DNA from: Methylobacterium thuringiense
Lineage (GTDB): Bacteria > Pseudomonadota > Alphaproteobacteria > Rhizobiales > Beijerinckiaceae
DNA length: 35,324 bases
Direction: 5' to 3'
Assembly: GCF_022179645.1 (NCBI RefSeq)
Contig: NZ_BPRA01000028.1
Location: 1-35,324 of the forward strand
A program made the position numbers and the translations under genes. A model generated the notes under the pieces. It was given only the letters and a program-made list of their open reading frames with translations, did no database searches and was not told the DNA's origin. Every line of letters begins with the position of its first letter. The stretch's first letter is position 1. Of this stretch, positions 1 through 9,269 are shown piece after piece.

Positions 1-199
1 GTTTTGACACAGCCAGGGTCGGGAGCGGACCCAGGGCTGAGTGGAATCCGTCAGGATTAGACCAATAGGGTCTCCATCGGGTGGCCGGCCGTGCGACATG
101 CTCGATGCACGACGCCATAGCGGCGTGGGGTCGGTTCAGGCTGCCCAATACCTACTTGCCACCGCCTTCGGTGAGCCATGCCTGGATGGGCCACGTACG

Positions 200-3100
200 T
201 CAGGGTCTCTCCTCAATCAGCCCGCGGATGCGCGTTGCGAGGGCTTCCAGGGCGAACGGCTTGACCAGGATCTCCATGCCCGGTGAGAGATGGCCGTGGT
301 TGAGCGCGGCATTCTCGGCGTAGCCGGTGATGAACAGCACCTTGAGGCCAGGCCTCGACACCTTGGCCGCATCCGCCATCTGCCGTCCGTTCATCCCGCC
401 GGGCAGGCCGACATCGGTTACCAGCAAATCGACGCGCACGTCCGATTGCAGCACCTTAAGGCCGGAGGCACCGTCCGCAGCCTCAATGGCCGCATAACCG
501 AGATCCTCCAGCACCTCGGTGACAAGCATCCGCACCGTCGGCTCGTCGTCGACCACCAGCACCGTCTCGCCGGCCTTGGCCCGGGCGGCCTCCGACAGGT
601 CCGGGACCGCTTCGGACGCCTCAGCCTCGCCGCGGTGACGGGGAAGGTAGACGCAGACCATCGTGCCCTTGCCGGGCTCAGAATAGATCCGCACCTGCCC
701 GCCGGACTGCTTCGCGAAGCCGTAGATCATGCTCAGGCCGAGGCCCGTGCCCTCTCCCATCGGCTTGGTGGTGAAGAATGGATCGAACGCCTTCGCCACC
801 ACCTCCGGCGGCATGCCGGTGCCGTTGTCCGACACGCACAGCGCCACGTACTGCCCCGGCTCCAGGTCGCGCTCGCGGGCACCGGCCCGGTCGAGCCAGC
901 GGTTGCTCGTCTCGACCACGATGCGACCGCCGTCGGGCATCGCGTCCCGGGCGTTGATGCAGAGATTGAGCAGGGCGTTCTCAAGCTGGCTCGGATCGAC
1001 CAGGGTCGACCAAAGGCCACCGGCGCCGACCACCTCGACGGACACGGCAGGCCCGACCGTGCGGCGCACGAGTTCCTCCATGCCCTCGACCAGCCGGTTC
1101 ACGTCGGTCGGCTTGGGCGCGAGGGTCTGGCGCCGGGAGAAGGCGAGCAGGCGGTGGGTCAGGGCCGCCGCCCGCCGTGCCGCGCCCTGGGCGGCGCCGA
1201 TGTAACGCTCCAGGTCGCCCATCCGGCCCTGGAGCATGCGGGTCTGCATCAGCTCCAGCGAGCCGACGATGCCGGCGAGCATGTTGTTGAAGTCATGGGC
1301 GAGGCCGCCGGTGAGTTGCCCGACCGCCTCCATCTTCTGCGATTGCCGCAGGGCCTCCTCGGTGCGGGCGAGCGCCTCGGCCTGGGCCTTGGCGGCGGTG
1401 ACGTCGCGCACCGTAGAATATATCAGGCCGCCGGTCGGGACGGCGTTCCACGACAGCCAGCGCCACCCGCCGTCGCGATGCCGGTAGCGGTTCTCGAACG
1501 ACATCTGAGCGTCGCCGCGCGCGAGGCCGGCCGCGGCCTCCTCGGTCAGCGCGCGGTCGTCGGGATGGACGAAGTCGAGGAACGGGCTCGCCTTCATCTC
1601 GGCCTCGGTCCAGCCGAGCGTCGCCGCCCAGGCCGGGTTCAGGCTGACGAACCGGCCTTCGAAGTTCGCTACGCAGAGCATGTCGGAGGAGGCCCTCCAG
1701 ATCATGTCCCGCTCAGCGGTGCGAGCGGCGACCTGCCGTTCGAGCTCCTCGGACTGGCGCCGGCGTTCGTCGATGTCGGTGTGGGTGCCGACCCACTGCG
1801 TGATCGCACCCGCCGTATCCCGGACCGGCTGCGCCCGCGCCAGGAACCAGCGATGGGCGCCATCGGCGCCGCGGATGCGGAACTCGACCTCGTAGTGCTC
1901 GCCCGTGGCGATGGAGCGGTCCCAGCCCTCCCGGGCCGCCGACAGGTCGTCGGGATGGATCAGGTCGACCCAGGTCGCGATCCGGTTCAGGCTGCCCGGC
2001 TCGACGCCGGTGTAGGCGTAGGCCTGGCCGTTGAACCAGTACAGCTTCCCGTTCGGCCGGGCCGCCCAGACCTGGTTCGGCACGGCCTCGGCGAAGGCGC
2101 GGAACTGCGCCTCGCTGGCCTGCAGGTCGGCCTCGACGCGCTTGCGCGCGGTGACGTCCCGGAACAGCACCGAGACCTGTCGCCGGGTCGCCGGCTCGAT
2201 CCGTGCGGCCGAGACCTCGATGTGACGGCCGACCTCCGGGAAGGCACGCTCGAACCGGATTGATTCCCCCGTCCGCAACACGCCTCCGTAGAGGTCGAGC
2301 CAGCCCTCGGCCTCGTCGGGCGCGATGTCGCGCAGGGTCCGCCCGACGATGTTCGCGATCCCGGTCTGGCGCTCGTAGCCGTGGTTAGCGACGGTATGGA
2401 CGTAGTCGGTCGCCGGACCGTGCGGGCCGTCGATGAACTCGATGATGCAGAAGCCGTCGTCGACCGCCTCGAACAGCGCCGTGTAGCGCTCCTCGGTCTC
2501 GCGCCGGGCGGTGGCGTCGACCATGGTCCCCAGCGCCCGGAAGGCATGGCCATTCTCGTCGAAGAGGCAACGCCCCTTGGCACCCACCCATCGCACGGTG
2601 CCGTCGATGGGGGAGACCACACGGAACTCCGCCTCGAACGAAGCGCGCCGCTCCTGATCGAGGGTTGCGGCGAACGCGGACAACGTCGCCTCGCGGTCGT
2701 CGGGATGCAGGCCGTCGCGAAGCGTATCGAGGCCGCACGGGGCGTTCGGCGAAAGGCCGAACAGCCCGCGTGTGCGCTCAGACAACGTCAGGGCGTCGGC
2801 GACGATGTCGAGGTCCCAGGTGCCGATCTCGGCCGCCTCGGTGGCCAGCCGCAGGGCCATCTCGCTGAACTGCAGCCGCTCGGCGTCGGTGGCGCGGGCC
2901 GCCGACAGGGCGGCGTTCTCGCCGCGCAGGGCCGCAAGCTGCAGCACGTCGGCGCTGACGTCGTACTGGCTGGCGAAGAAGTACGCGACCTCGCCGGCGG
3001 CGTCCTTCACCGGCGCCAGCAGCAGCTGGTTCCAGAAGGTCGTGCCGTCCTTGCGGTAGTTCAGCAGGGCGACCTCGATGCCACGCCGGGCCGCGATGGC

Positions 3101-3409
3101 TTCCCGCACGCGGGTTATGTCGCTTCGGTCCGTCTCCGGCCCCTGGAGGAAGCGGCAGTTCCGCCCGATGATCTCCTCGCGTGCGTAGCCGGTGAGACGG
3201 CTGAAGGCTCGGTTGACGAAGATGATCGGGTTGTCCGGCTGGCGCGGGTCCGTGACGATCATCGGCATGCGCGTCGCGCGCACGGCCGCGGCGAACGGAT
3301 CGGTGATGTCCTCCCCTCCGGCGATCTCGGAGAGGATGCGGTGGGTATCCCGCAGGACGGTCTCGGCCTCGGTTTCGGCCAGCTTGGGAAAGTCTGTCGC
3401 GTCTGTCAC
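200..3409 (-). CDS. LOV-PAS hybrid histidine kinase with C-terminal receiver
   Basis: This is a cytoplasmic sensor kinase of about 1069 residues with no membrane segment. An N-terminal LOV domain (about 37-150) carries the flavin-adduct motif GRNCRFLQ with Cys85, so blue-light sensing is expected. Four further PAS domains follow (about 185-305, 306-425, 430-550, 565-675). The HisKA box GGLAHDFNNM contains His705, and the ATPase domain has NARDAM (Asn819), DNGTGM and GEGTGLGLS. A receiver ends the protein, with Asp952/953, phospho-acceptor Asp999 and Lys1050. I chose the GTG at 3409 because the open frame upstream of it (to 3529) looks non-coding and the second LOV kinase in the window (24588) starts the same way. 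The ribosome site before the GTG is weak. It lies downstream of the HWE kinase on the same strand, 165 bp away. The domain assignment is strong; the signal and partner are inferred. Confidence 0.93.
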   Translation of the reverse strand: MTDATDFPKLAETEAETVLRDTHRILSEIAGGEDITDPFAAAVRATRMPMIVTDPRQPDNPIIFVNRAFSRLTGYAREEIIGRNCRFLQGPETDRSDITRVREAIAARRGIEVALLNYRKDGTTFWNQLLLAPVKDAAGEVAYFFASQYDVSADVLQLAALRGENAALSAARATDAERLQFSEMALRLATEAAEIGTWDLDIVADALTLSERTRGLFGLSPNAPCGLDTLRDGLHPDDREATLSAFAATLDQERRASFEAEFRVVSPIDGTVRWVGAKGRCLFDENGHAFRALGTMVDATARRETEERYTALFEAVDDGFCIIEFIDGPHGPATDYVHTVANHGYERQTGIANIVGRTLRDIAPDEAEGWLDLYGGVLRTGESIRFERAFPEVGRHIEVSAARIEPATRRQVSVLFRDVTARKRVEADLQASEAQFRAFAEAVPNQVWAARPNGKLYWFNGQAYAYTGVEPGSLNRIATWVDLIHPDDLSAAREGWDRSIATGEHYEVEFRIRGADGAHRWFLARAQPVRDTAGAITQWVGTHTDIDERRRQSEELERQVAARTAERDMIWRASSDMLCVANFEGRFVSLNPAWAATLGWTEAEMKASPFLDFVHPDDRALTEEAAAGLARGDAQMSFENRYRHRDGGWRWLSWNAVPTGGLIYSTVRDVTAAKAQAEALARTEEALRQSQKMEAVGQLTGGLAHDFNNMLAGIVGSLELMQTRMLQGRMGDLERYIGAAQGAARRAAALTHRLLAFSRRQTLAPKPTDVNRLVEGMEELVRRTVGPAVSVEVVGAGGLWSTLVDPSQLENALLNLCINARDAMPDGGRIVVETSNRWLDRAGARERDLEPGQYVALCVSDNGTGMPPEVVAKAFDPFFTTKPMGEGTGLGLSMIYGFAKQSGGQVRIYSEPGKGTMVCVYLPRHRGEAEASEAVPDLSEAARAKAGETVLVVDDEPTVRMLVTEVLEDLGYAAIEAADGASGLKVLQSDVRVDLLVTDVGLPGGMNGRQMADAAKVSRPGLKVLFITGYAENAALNHGHLSPGMEILVKPFALEALATRIRGLIEERP

Positions 3410-3574
3410 GCGGGGCCGTCTAGCAAATTCGCCATGGGTGCTGAACCACGGTTCGGGGTGGGCCGATGCACGCAGGGCTCGGATCCACGGATGGGGAATG
3501 GGCCGATGCCGAGGGGGGCGGGGCCACATGGAGGCACGGCGCCGATCCGGTTCGCCCGGTGGGCCGCGTGCCGG

Positions 3575-4552
3575 TCAGGTCGACGGAACGACCATCCGGA
3601 AGTGCAGGCCGCCGTCGTCGATGGTGCGCTCGAACCGGCCGGCCAGGCTGCGTTCGATGGTCTGCTTGAGCAGGCGCGAACCGAATCCCGTGCCCTCCGC
3701 CTTGGTCGTCCCGGCCGGCGCGGCGCCCTCGGTCCATTCGAGGGTCAGGACGTCGTGATCGACGCGCCCGACCAGCCTGAGTTCGCCGCCCCCGGACAGG
3801 GCGCCGTACTTTGCCGAGTTGGTGGCGAGCTCGTGGAAGATCATCGCGTAGTCGTTGACCTTGTCGGGGCCGGCGACCGCGGCGGCCTCGATGTCGACGG
3901 CGATGTTGGCGCCGTTCCGGTACGGCGACAGGATACGCTCGGCGAGGTCGCCCAACCTGACCTCGCCCCGGTCGAGCTTGTGCGACCGCGTCGCCATGGT
4001 CGTCGCCTCGTGCAACACCCCGAAGCGCTGCGACAGGTCCTCGGCGAAGCTCGGGGTCGACTTGGCGTCCCGGGCGACGATGGCGGTGAGCGCGCGGGCG
4101 ACGGTGAACATGTTCGAGACGCGGTGGGCGAGCTCGGACGTCAGCAGGTGCTCGGCCTCCTCGGCGCGCTTGCGGTCGGTGATGTCGAGGAAGATGGCCT
4201 GCACCCACTCGCCGACCTTGCCGGCATCCCCGCCTACGCCACGCGCCGAGATCCATCGGGCGTCGGCGCCTTCGCCGATCCGGAAGTCGAAGCTGTAGGG
4301 CTGCGGGTCGGTGGCGCTCGCCGCCCAGTCAAGCATCATGCCGTGGCGGTCGTCGGAAGCGACCTTCTCGAACAGGGCATCGATGGTGACGACCGGCTCC
4401 GTCGTGCCCCAGAACTCCCGGCAAAGGCCGTCGAGTTGCGCCAGGCGCCGCTCCGGGGACCATGCCCATAGGCCGACGCCGCCCCGGTGGATCGCCCCGG
4501 TGAAGCTCTCCAACGTCCACTCGTCACCGGCCAGAGTCGTGCCTTGGACCAT
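3575..4552 (-). CDS. PAS-domain HWE-family histidine kinase
   Basis: A soluble kinase of 325 residues. A PAS-like domain (about 18-128) ends in the common DITDRKRAEE linker. The dimerisation box is SELAHRVSNM with predicted phospho-acceptor His143. The ATPase domain shows HELATNSAKYG (His240, Asn245) and LEWTEG (Trp273, Glu275), the residues that define the HWE kinases. GTGFGSRLL forms the G2-like loop. The open frame continues upstream to 4789, but the ATG at 4552 follows GAGAAG and begins the PAS-like sequence, so I place the start there. There is no receiver or output domain, so it must signal to a separate protein; the divergent single-domain receiver at 4820 is an obvious candidate partner, by inference. 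It precedes the LOV kinase on the same strand. Confidence 0.9.
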   Translation of the reverse strand: MVQGTTLAGDEWTLESFTGAIHRGGVGLWAWSPERRLAQLDGLCREFWGTTEPVVTIDALFEKVASDDRHGMMLDWAASATDPQPYSFDFRIGEGADARWISARGVGGDAGKVGEWVQAIFLDITDRKRAEEAEHLLTSELAHRVSNMFTVARALTAIVARDAKSTPSFAEDLSQRFGVLHEATTMATRSHKLDRGEVRLGDLAERILSPYRNGANIAVDIEAAAVAGPDKVNDYAMIFHELATNSAKYGALSGGGELRLVGRVDHDVLTLEWTEGAAPAGTTKAEGTGFGSRLLKQTIERSLAGRFERTIDDGGLHFRMVVPST

Positions 4553-4590
4553 GCGTCTTCTCGAACCGAGCCTAGGGGATGCGGAGGCGC

Positions 4591-4613
4591 GTTCCCACCT
4601 TGGCAGTGGGAAC
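4591..4613. promoter_or_regulatory. 8-bp perfect inverted repeat upstream of the HWE kinase
   Basis: The arms GTTCCCAC and GTGGGAAC are perfect reverse complements separated by 7 bp (CTTGGCA). The site sits about 40 bp upstream of the kinase start, in the 267-bp divergent region shared with the receiver gene. A second palindrome (GGACCC, CT, GGGTCC) lies at 4736-4749, nearer the receiver gene. Either could be a regulator site; nothing in the sequence identifies the protein. Confidence 0.35.
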
Positions 4614-4819
4614 TCGCACCGGACGCCTTTGCTCCGAAACTTGCCGCATCGGCCGATGCTGTCGCCTCCCGCGGCCATCAACAAAGCGAGATGTATAGGC
4701 CGGCAGTGGTCGCCTGGTCGGCCGCAATCGAACGTGGACCCCTGGGTCCTCGGGCACGGGACGGCAGATGACGCAGCCATCGGCGGCAACCGAACGGCTC
4801 AGTTCGTGTTGACCGTTCC

Positions 4820-5194
4820 ATGACGACGAAGCGCTCCATGGAAGCCTCGGCCGTCCTCGTCGTCGAGGATGACGATCTCGTGCGCCTGTGCGCCATCGAG
4901 ATGCTTGAGGACGCGGGCTTCGCAATCGTCGAGGCGCGCCATGCCGACGAGGCGTGGTTCATCCTGCACGAGCGCTCTGACATCGGCGCGCTATTCACCG
5001 ACGTCGACATGCCGGGCACCATGTGCGGGGTGACCCTGGCCGGACGCGTCCACCACACTTGGCCCGACATCCGCCTCGTCGTGACCTCGGGGCGCCGGCG
5101 GTTCGCCGATGGCGAGATCCCCGACCATGGCGTGTTCGTGCCCAAGCCCTACAGCGCCGACCAGGTCGTGGATGCCATCGAGCACGCGGTCTGA
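4820..5194 (+). CDS. single-domain response regulator (receiver only)
   Basis: A 124-residue stand-alone receiver. It has the acidic pair Asp17/Asp18 (VVEDDD), predicted phospho-acceptor Asp61 in FTDVDMPG, the Thr/Ser switch residue Ser90 (VVTSG) and Lys109 (PKPYS). No DNA-binding or enzymatic output domain follows, so it probably acts in a phosphorelay or by protein contact, as seen for receivers encoded beside HWE kinases. It is transcribed divergently from the HWE kinase across a 267-bp gap. Met7 is a possible alternative start. Confidence 0.9.
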   Translation: MTTKRSMEASAVLVVEDDDLVRLCAIEMLEDAGFAIVEARHADEAWFILHERSDIGALFTDVDMPGTMCGVTLAGRVHHTWPDIRLVVTSGRRRFADGEIPDHGVFVPKPYSADQVVDAIEHAV

Positions 5195-5360
5195 CCGTCG
5201 GCCTTTTCCGATGACCTTATGAGGGGAGTTCGCTCGGTCGCTAGGCTCCGCCGCATCGATCCGTCGTGCGGGGCGTTGCCCTCTGCCTGAACCATCCGAT
5301 GCGGCGGAAAGCCGTTCGTCGCCCGAGAGCGGCCGGAGGGGGGCAACGGAAGGAAACGGA

Positions 5361-5831
5361 ATGCCGAAGCCCATGTTCGACGAGAGCAACATCACCTGGC
5401 GGACGCTCGACTGGCTGCCGCACATCGCCTTCTTCGTCTACAAGGTCGATGAGGAGAACCGCATCGTCGACGTCGTCTTCAAGTTCGCGGCGAACCAGAA
5501 GGTGATGCTGCACCGGCACAAGAGCCCCTACGTGACGCTCGTGATGCAGGGCGAGCTCCGGTTCTACCGGCAGGACGGGACCCACAAGGAGACCCGTCCC
5601 ACGGGCAGCTACGTCTCGGGCGTCGCGAACGGCGAGCCGCATCTGGAAGGCGGCGGCGACGAGGACGCCATCGTGTTCTTCAGCAACCGCAACATCGAGG
5701 ACGCGCTCTACGAGTTCCTCGATGAGGCTGGTAATCCCGTCCAGGTCCTTGGCATCGCCGATTTCAAGGCGCAGCTCGAAGACCAGATCGCGACGGGCAC
5801 CTTCGCGAAGGTCACCGCCAGGGCGGCGTAA
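5361..5831 (+). CDS. cupin-fold protein
   Basis: A 156-residue protein with a single cupin barrel. Metal-ligand candidates are His51 and His53 in VMLHRHKSPYVT and His94 in EPHLEGG. The Glu normally found four residues after the second His of cupin motif 1 is not obvious here (Thr59 or nearby), so metal binding may be by three His only. The general shape resembles small dioxygenase-like cupins such as the acetylacetone-cleaving type; a substrate cannot be assigned. AAGGAA lies just before the ATG. The gene is monocistronic and is followed by a hairpin at 5843. Confidence 0.85.
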   Translation: MPKPMFDESNITWRTLDWLPHIAFFVYKVDEENRIVDVVFKFAANQKVMLHRHKSPYVTLVMQGELRFYRQDGTHKETRPTGSYVSGVANGEPHLEGGGDEDAIVFFSNRNIEDALYEFLDEAGNPVQVLGIADFKAQLEDQIATGTFAKVTARAA

Positions 5832-5842
5832 CCTCTGTGAGG

Positions 5843-5869
5843 CCGGGGATGCGGGCAGCATCCTCGGCT
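5843..5869 (+). terminator. hairpin after cupin gene
   Basis: An 11-bp stem (GCCGGGGATGC paired with GCATCCTCGGC, one G-U pair) with loop GGGCA starts 12 bp after the cupin stop. There is no run of T after it, so it may be a weak terminator or a 3' stabiliser. Confidence 0.45.
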
Positions 5870-5956
5870 TCGCCCTGACGATCATTCTGCCTTGCAGGTC
5901 ATGCGTGCAGAATCCAGTCACGTGCCCCGGGTACGATACGGCGAGCCACCCGTATC

Positions 5957-6340
5957 CTAGAACATCCCGTTCGGATTCTCGGACGCTTCGGGCATCACCT
6001 GCAGCACGTCCCAGTGCTCGACGATCTTCCCCTCGGCGTCGAGCCGGAAGATATCCATCGCAGCGTAGTCGCTGCCGCCCGGCCACTTCTGCAAGCAATG
6101 TAGAACGACGAGATCGCCCTCGGCCACCGCCCGCTTGACCTCGACACGCTTACCCGGCCACTCGCGCGCCATCCGCTCGAAGTAGTCGACGAAGCCGTCC
6201 TTGCCGCTCGCTACATGCGGATTGTGCTGGATGTACGTGTCTCCGACGTAGCGCTCGATGGCTTCACGCGGACGGCACTCGTTGAACATCAATTCGTAGA
6301 AGGCGACGACGTTCGCCTTGTTCCGGGTAGGATCGGACAT
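5957..6340 (-). CDS. SnoaL-like / NTF2-fold protein
   Basis: A 127-residue protein of the SnoaL-like family. It has the N-terminal helix pattern [12 protein letters not shown], the segment YIQHNPHV, then [12 protein letters not shown] and [18 protein letters not shown], all typical of this fold. Members include polyketide cyclases and many uncharacterised small proteins that bind small molecules in a cone-shaped pocket. The ligand or reaction is not predictable. The start ATG at 6340 follows GAGGGTGTC, and a small hairpin (ACACC/GGTGT, 6342-6357) covers that ribosome site and could limit translation. It converges with the cupin gene. Confidence 0.85.
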   Translation of the reverse strand: MSDPTRNKANVVAFYELMFNECRPREAIERYVGDTYIQHNPHVASGKDGFVDYFERMAREWPGKRVEVKRAVAEGDLVVLHCLQKWPGGSDYAAMDIFRLDAEGKIVEHWDVLQVMPEASENPNGMF

Positions 6341-6580
6341 GACACCCTCGGAGGTGTGGCGGTTGCCCCTCAGTAACCCGTCCAGTGATCCATCACCTCA
6401 CGATGTCGAACGCCGCTGAGGTCCCGAGGGAGGCCGCATTTCGGTGGTCCACCTCATCCGATCATGGGTTGGGCAGGTTGATATCGACCCAACGTGGTCG
6501 TCGGGACCGCCATCGGCGCTTGCCGAAAGCGACGATTTGTCGGTCATCCGGCAGCCTCGGCTGGAAGTGGTTTGCTGACG

Positions 6581-7078
6581 TCAGGCCGCGCCGAAGGCGA
6601 GATGATACCGAGCCTCGCCCTCCGGGCGGTTCCCGCACAGGCTTAAGGACTGGAAGTATTCAGGGGGCACCCCGGCGAGGACGATAGCTGGGTCGGCAGC
6701 GAAGCCGAAGCGTCGGTAATAGGCAGGATCACCCAGCACGACACAGCCCCCGGCACCACGCTCCCGCAGCCTGCTCAATCCCGCCTCGATCAAGCGTTGG
6801 CCTATACCTTGTCCGCGATATTCGGATTGAACTGCCACGGGGCCGAGCCCGAACCAACCTTCCGCCGCGCATCCGACCACGACGAGTGAGAAGGCGACGT
6901 GCCCTACGACCTCGTTGGCTACCGTGCAGACAAGGGAAAGGGTCAGCACGCCGCCCTCGCGAAGAGCGTCCACGATGTCCGCCTCGGTGCCGCTGGCGTG
7001 AGGCGCATCATCGAAGGCGGCGGAGACGAGCGCACGGATCGCGATGGCGTCCGTGCCGGCTTCAGGACGTATGATCAT
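6581..7078 (-). CDS. GNAT-family N-acetyltransferase
   Basis: About 165 residues from the ATG at 7078, giving an N-terminus MIIRPEAGTDAIAIRALV typical of GNAT enzymes; the upstream extension to 7144 is unlikely to be coding. The acetyl-CoA loop is EYRGQGIGQRLI, preceded by LGPVAVQ. The C-terminal YYRRFGF and PPEYFQSL segments match the YhbS-like subgroup, predicted acetyltransferases of unknown substrate. It faces away from the secreted Gly/Tyr-rich gene across a 318-bp gap. Confidence 0.88.
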   Translation of the reverse strand: MIIRPEAGTDAIAIRALVSAAFDDAPHASGTEADIVDALREGGVLTLSLVCTVANEVVGHVAFSLVVVGCAAEGWFGLGPVAVQSEYRGQGIGQRLIEAGLSRLRERGAGGCVVLGDPAYYRRFGFAADPAIVLAGVPPEYFQSLSLCGNRPEGEARYHLAFGAA

Positions 7079-7396
7079 GCGGACCACATACCCTGGTCGT
7101 CTCGTCGGGTCAGCCGTGGATCTCAATCGGACGGTACCAAGCATCGCATCGGGTCAAGGAAACACCGGACGCTGGTCCGGCGCAGATTTTCGCAGGACGC
7201 TGTCCAACACGGCATGCCGTTGGGCGGCGATGGGGACGGGTTCGACGGAAACGACACGGTCCTCGAAATCACATCCGCTGAACCGCGGCGTCATGACAGG
7301 CCAAGTGCCGTGACGTGTTGGACCACACCTGACGCCGGAACGGTCAACTAGGCGAGGTTGTTTCTGGCCCACATCACTAACGATAGGAGTTATCGA
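7079..7396. other. gene-free divergent region
   Basis: This 318-bp stretch separates the acetyltransferase from the Gly/Tyr-rich gene and should hold both promoters. I found no convincing -35/-10 pair, RNA gene or operator. Short open frames here lack ribosome sites and look like chance. Confidence 0.5.
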
Positions 7397-7807
7397 ATGC
7401 GCAAGCTCGCACTTGCTTCCACCGCGCTGCTTGGCCTCGGCCTTCTGGCATCGGCGCCTGCAGAGGCTCGCGGTTGGGGCGGTGGCTACGGCCACGGCGG
7501 CTATGGCTACGGCGGCGGTTACCGTGGCGTTGGCTTCCGAGGCGGTTACGGCGGATACCGCGGTTACGGCGGCGGGTACGGTCGCGGCTACGGCTATCGC
7601 CGCGGCATAGGCCCAGGCGCTGCCATCGGCCTCGGCATCGCAGGTCTCGCCGCGGGTGCCATCGTGGCGAACAGCTACGGCGGCTACGGCTACGGTGGTT
7701 ATGGGTATGGTCGCCCGGTCGGGTATTACGGCGGTGGCTACGGCTACGCTCCCGCCTACGCACCGGCTTATGGCTACGGCTACCCGGCCTACGGTTACGG
7801 GTACTGA
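7397..7807 (+). CDS. secreted Gly/Tyr-rich protein
   Basis: A 136-residue exported protein. The signal peptide (about 1-22) has a basic start (MRKLAL), a hydrophobic core and a likely cut after APAEA. The mature part is almost entirely Gly, Tyr and Arg in GYGGGY-like repeats, broken by one hydrophobic segment (about 72-94, AAIGLGIAGLAAGAIV) that could sit in a membrane and may be related to the glycine-zipper type. The ATG at 7397 follows AGGAG, which decides it over the in-frame ATG at 7358. The role is unknown; such proteins are often linked to the cell surface or stress in alphaproteobacteria. Confidence 0.85.
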   Translation: MRKLALASTALLGLGLLASAPAEARGWGGGYGHGGYGYGGGYRGVGFRGGYGGYRGYGGGYGRGYGYRRGIGPGAAIGLGIAGLAAGAIVANSYGGYGYGGYGYGRPVGYYGGGYGYAPAYAPAYGYGYPAYGYGY

Positions 7808-7855
7808 TCCAGGCCGCCTGACGTCTCGCCATCCACGGTGAGGTTCGTAGCGTGA

Positions 7856-7891
7856 ACGCCGTGTGCCCGGAGCAATCCAGGCGCACGGCGT
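7856..7891. terminator. hairpin between convergent genes
   Basis: A 12-bp stem (ACGCCGTGTGCC with GGCGCACGGCGT, one G-U pair) and a 12-base loop lie between the stop of the Gly/Tyr-rich gene and the stop of the sensor kinase. It probably acts as a two-way terminator, though it lacks a long T tract. Confidence 0.5.
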
Positions 7892-7928
7892 ACCCATTTC
7901 CGGGCCAGTCCAGAAGTCAGTTTTGCCC

Positions 7929-9269
7929 TCAGGCCGGAAGGGTCACCTCGGCCCGCAGGCCGCCATCGGCCCGATTGACGAGCGTTACGTCACCACCATG
8001 GGCACGGATTGCCGACCGTGCGATGGCGAGGCCGAGACCGGTCCCGCCCGTGTCCGCGTTGCGCGAGCCTTCCAGCCGCGCAAAGGGCGCGAACATCTCC
8101 TCGATCCTGTCTGGCGGAATGCCCGGCCCGTCGTCGTCGATGAGGACCCGGATGCCGTCACCGCCCCGCTCAAGGGTGATCCGCGCCCTGTCGCTGTAGC
8201 GGACGGCGTTCCCGACGAGATTGTCGAGGGCCCGACGCAGCGCGACCGGCCGGCCATGGAACGGAAGGTCGGCCGGCGATAAGACGGTCACGTCCCGCCC
8301 CAGGACCACATGGTCCTCAACGAGCGCCCGGACCATCTCGGCGAGGTCCAACGGGCCGCCGTTCTGGGCGAGCGCATCGTCACGGGCGAACGCCAGGGTC
8401 GCGTCGACCATCCGCCCCATGTCCGAGATCGTACGCACCATGGCCGCGCGCAGCTCCGCATCCTCGACCATCTCCGCCCGCAACCAGAGCGAAGCGATGG
8501 GGGTGCGCAGGTCGTGGCTGATGGCCGCCAGCATCCGGGTGCGGTCGGCGACGAAGGCCCCCGAGCGCTCCTGCATCAGGTTGAACGCCGCCGTCATGGT
8601 CCGCAACTCAATTGGGCCACGCTCCGGTAGCGGTTCGAACGTGGCACCACGACCGGCCCTCTCCGCAGCCCTGGCGAGGTCCGCCACCGGTCCGACGATC
8701 CCGCGCCGTGCGATGGCGACGACCAAGAGCACCGCGACCACGCTCGCCAGGACCTGGATGAGCGCGATGCGCATCCACGGCGGCGTCCGGGACGCGAGCG
8801 GGGCCTCGGCGTTGAGCCAGCGGCCGTCGTCGAGCCGGACGGATACCCGTAGGGCCTGGGTTCTGTCGGACAGGCGGCCCTGGGAGGAGTCCTCTCCGAC
8901 GTCCCGTTCGACCAGGGCGATCCGCGACTGGCTGGCGTCGTCCTTCATGCGTCGGTCGATCCGCCGAGCCAGCCGTGCCTCGTCGGGCCCCATCGCGCCT
9001 TCCGGCACGAGGCTCTCTGCATCAATGGTAAAGCGGTGGCGGGGGGAACCGTAGGCCGCGACCACACTCGGGACTGTGTCGGGCTGGACCGCATCGAGCA
9101 GGCGCACCAGCGTAGCGATGCGGTCGACCACCTGGGTCCGGGCCGCCGCGCGACCGACCCGCGAGGATTCGTGCGCGAACATCGCGAAGGCCACGGCCTG
9201 GGCGCCTACGACGGCGAGCACGAGGAGGAGCGCCAGCCGTCCGCCGAGCGAGCGCGGCACCAGCCTCAC
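7929..9269 (-). CDS. membrane sensor histidine kinase (EnvZ type)
   Basis: A 446-residue inner-membrane kinase. Transmembrane helices at about 11-32 and 167-187 enclose a periplasmic sensor of about 130 residues. A HAMP linker (about 188-240) leads to the HisKA box AAISHDLRTPIASL with His252. The ATPase domain has Asn354 (LDNLVGNAVRYS), DDDGPGIP and TGGTGLGLAIARS. It overlaps the response regulator gene by 4 bp (ATGA), so the two are translationally coupled and surely form a pair. The stimulus is unknown; the layout resembles EnvZ/CpxA-type envelope sensors, and the divergent neighbours encode exported proteins. Confidence 0.94.
   Translation of the reverse strand: MRLVPRSLGGRLALLLVLAVVGAQAVAFAMFAHESSRVGRAAARTQVVDRIATLVRLLDAVQPDTVPSVVAAYGSPRHRFTIDAESLVPEGAMGPDEARLARRIDRRMKDDASQSRIALVERDVGEDSSQGRLSDRTQALRVSVRLDDGRWLNAEAPLASRTPPWMRIALIQVLASVVAVLLVVAIARRGIVGPVADLARAAERAGRGATFEPLPERGPIELRTMTAAFNLMQERSGAFVADRTRMLAAISHDLRTPIASLWLRAEMVEDAELRAAMVRTISDMGRMVDATLAFARDDALAQNGGPLDLAEMVRALVEDHVVLGRDVTVLSPADLPFHGRPVALRRALDNLVGNAVRYSDRARITLERGGDGIRVLIDDDGPGIPPDRIEEMFAPFARLEGSRNADTGGTGLGLAIARSAIRAHGGDVTLVNRADGGLRAEVTLPA

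Noticed and set aside
290-4471. Two long plus-strand open frames (657 and 696 codons)
   Set aside because: They lie antisense to clear kinase genes, show only Arg/Gly/Ala-rich shadow composition and contain no domain; high GC leaves antisense frames open.
7345-7375. GGAAC...GGTT resembling an EcfG stress promoter before the Gly/Tyr-rich gene
   Set aside because: The spacing is about 14 bp rather than the 16-17 bp expected, so I do not call it.
7154-7897. 247-codon minus-strand open frame
   Set aside because: It reads the Gly/Tyr-rich repeats backwards as Ala/Val/Thr runs; a low-complexity shadow.
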